A stretch of 5,716 nt of DNA from Chloroflexia bacterium (GTDB lineage Bacteria > Chloroflexota > Chloroflexia > Thermomicrobiales > JALYUS01), in assembly GCA_025928215.1 (NCBI GenBank), contig JAICJW010000297.1, positions 1-5,716 of the forward strand. Reading direction: 5' to 3'. Both the position numbers and the translations under genes were made by a program. The notes beneath the pieces were generated by a model. That model was not told the origin of the DNA. It did no database searches and was given only the letters and a program-made list of their open reading frames with translations. Positions 5,633-5,716 of the stretch are shown here, piece after piece. Numbering within the stretch: position 1 is the first letter of the stretch; each line of letters opens with the position of its first letter.

Positions 5633-5716
5633 TTCGTAATACGCCGCGCGAGTGTGAGGTCATGCTTGCCAGGTCCATAGGCATCCGGGAGAAGACCGAC
5701 GAGGCGATAGCCGATG
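5626..5716 (-). CDS. C-terminal end of a probable GNAT-family N-acetyltransferase (partial)
   Basis: Read on the minus strand, 29 codons run from the window edge to a TGA at 5628-5626. They encode IGYRLVGLLPDAYGPGKHD followed by LTLARRITKD. The pattern of a late beta-strand, a loop with DA.GPGK.D, and a final short strand with L.RR resembles the last strands of GNAT acetyltransferases. These transfer an acetyl group from acetyl-CoA to an amine. The acetyl-CoA-binding motif is outside the window, so the family call rests on the tail alone. It converges on the nucleotidyltransferase with only 22 bases between stops. Confidence 0.55.
   Translation of the reverse strand, partial: IGYRLVGLLPDAYGPGKHDLTLARRITKD

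Noticed and set aside
4647..5684. A 345-codon minus-strand open frame
   Set aside because: It lies antisense to the PRC-barrel end and the nucleotidyltransferase, both of which have clear motifs. Its product has no recognisable domain and is rich in Arg and His, as expected for a shadow in GC-rich DNA.

Overview
The window is GC-rich bacterial DNA, roughly 60% G+C by eye. It has strong Shine-Dalgarno sequences and rho-independent hairpin terminators. The lineage cannot be fixed from sequence alone. A secreted CAP-domain protein with an Ig-like module and a Pro/Thr-rich tail, next to PRC-barrel/DUF2382 stress-type proteins, would fit Chloroflexota (Thermomicrobia- or Ktedonobacteria-like). This is an inference of moderate to low strength.

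Layout. Positions 1-1062 (minus strand) hold a secreted CAP/SCP-domain protein that is open at the left edge, so its C-terminus lies outside the window. Positions 1063-1364 are a divergent intergenic region with a good promoter for the CAP gene, two small hairpins and a perfect 12-bp palindrome just ahead of the plus-strand genes. Five plus-strand genes follow. 1365-2420 encodes a DUF2382 (YsnF/AvaK) protein with an unusual N-terminal beta-rich domain and a long Pro-rich linker. 2700-3686 encodes a PRC-barrel + DUF2382 protein. 3817-4185 encodes a small, very hydrophilic orphan protein. 4278-4796 encodes a stand-alone PRC-barrel protein. 4806-5603 encodes an AadA/DUF4111-type nucleotidyltransferase. 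At the right edge, the last 29 codons of a convergent minus-strand gene look like the C-terminus of a GNAT acetyltransferase.

How the parts may work together. Three of the five plus-strand genes carry a barrel-like and/or DUF2382 module, and two of the barrels are clearly related to each other. None of these proteins has a signal peptide or membrane segment, so they are probably cytoplasmic. The family is linked to general stress and dormancy (B. subtilis YsnF; cyanobacterial akinete protein AvaK). Strong terminators follow the first two genes, so these are separate transcription units. The PRC-barrel gene and the nucleotidyltransferase are 9 bases apart and are probably co-transcribed. The best reading is a small locus of stress-associated paralogues, with a possible antibiotic-modifying or small-molecule nucleotidyltransferase joined to its last member. 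No mobile element, CRISPR array, tRNA or rRNA was recognised.
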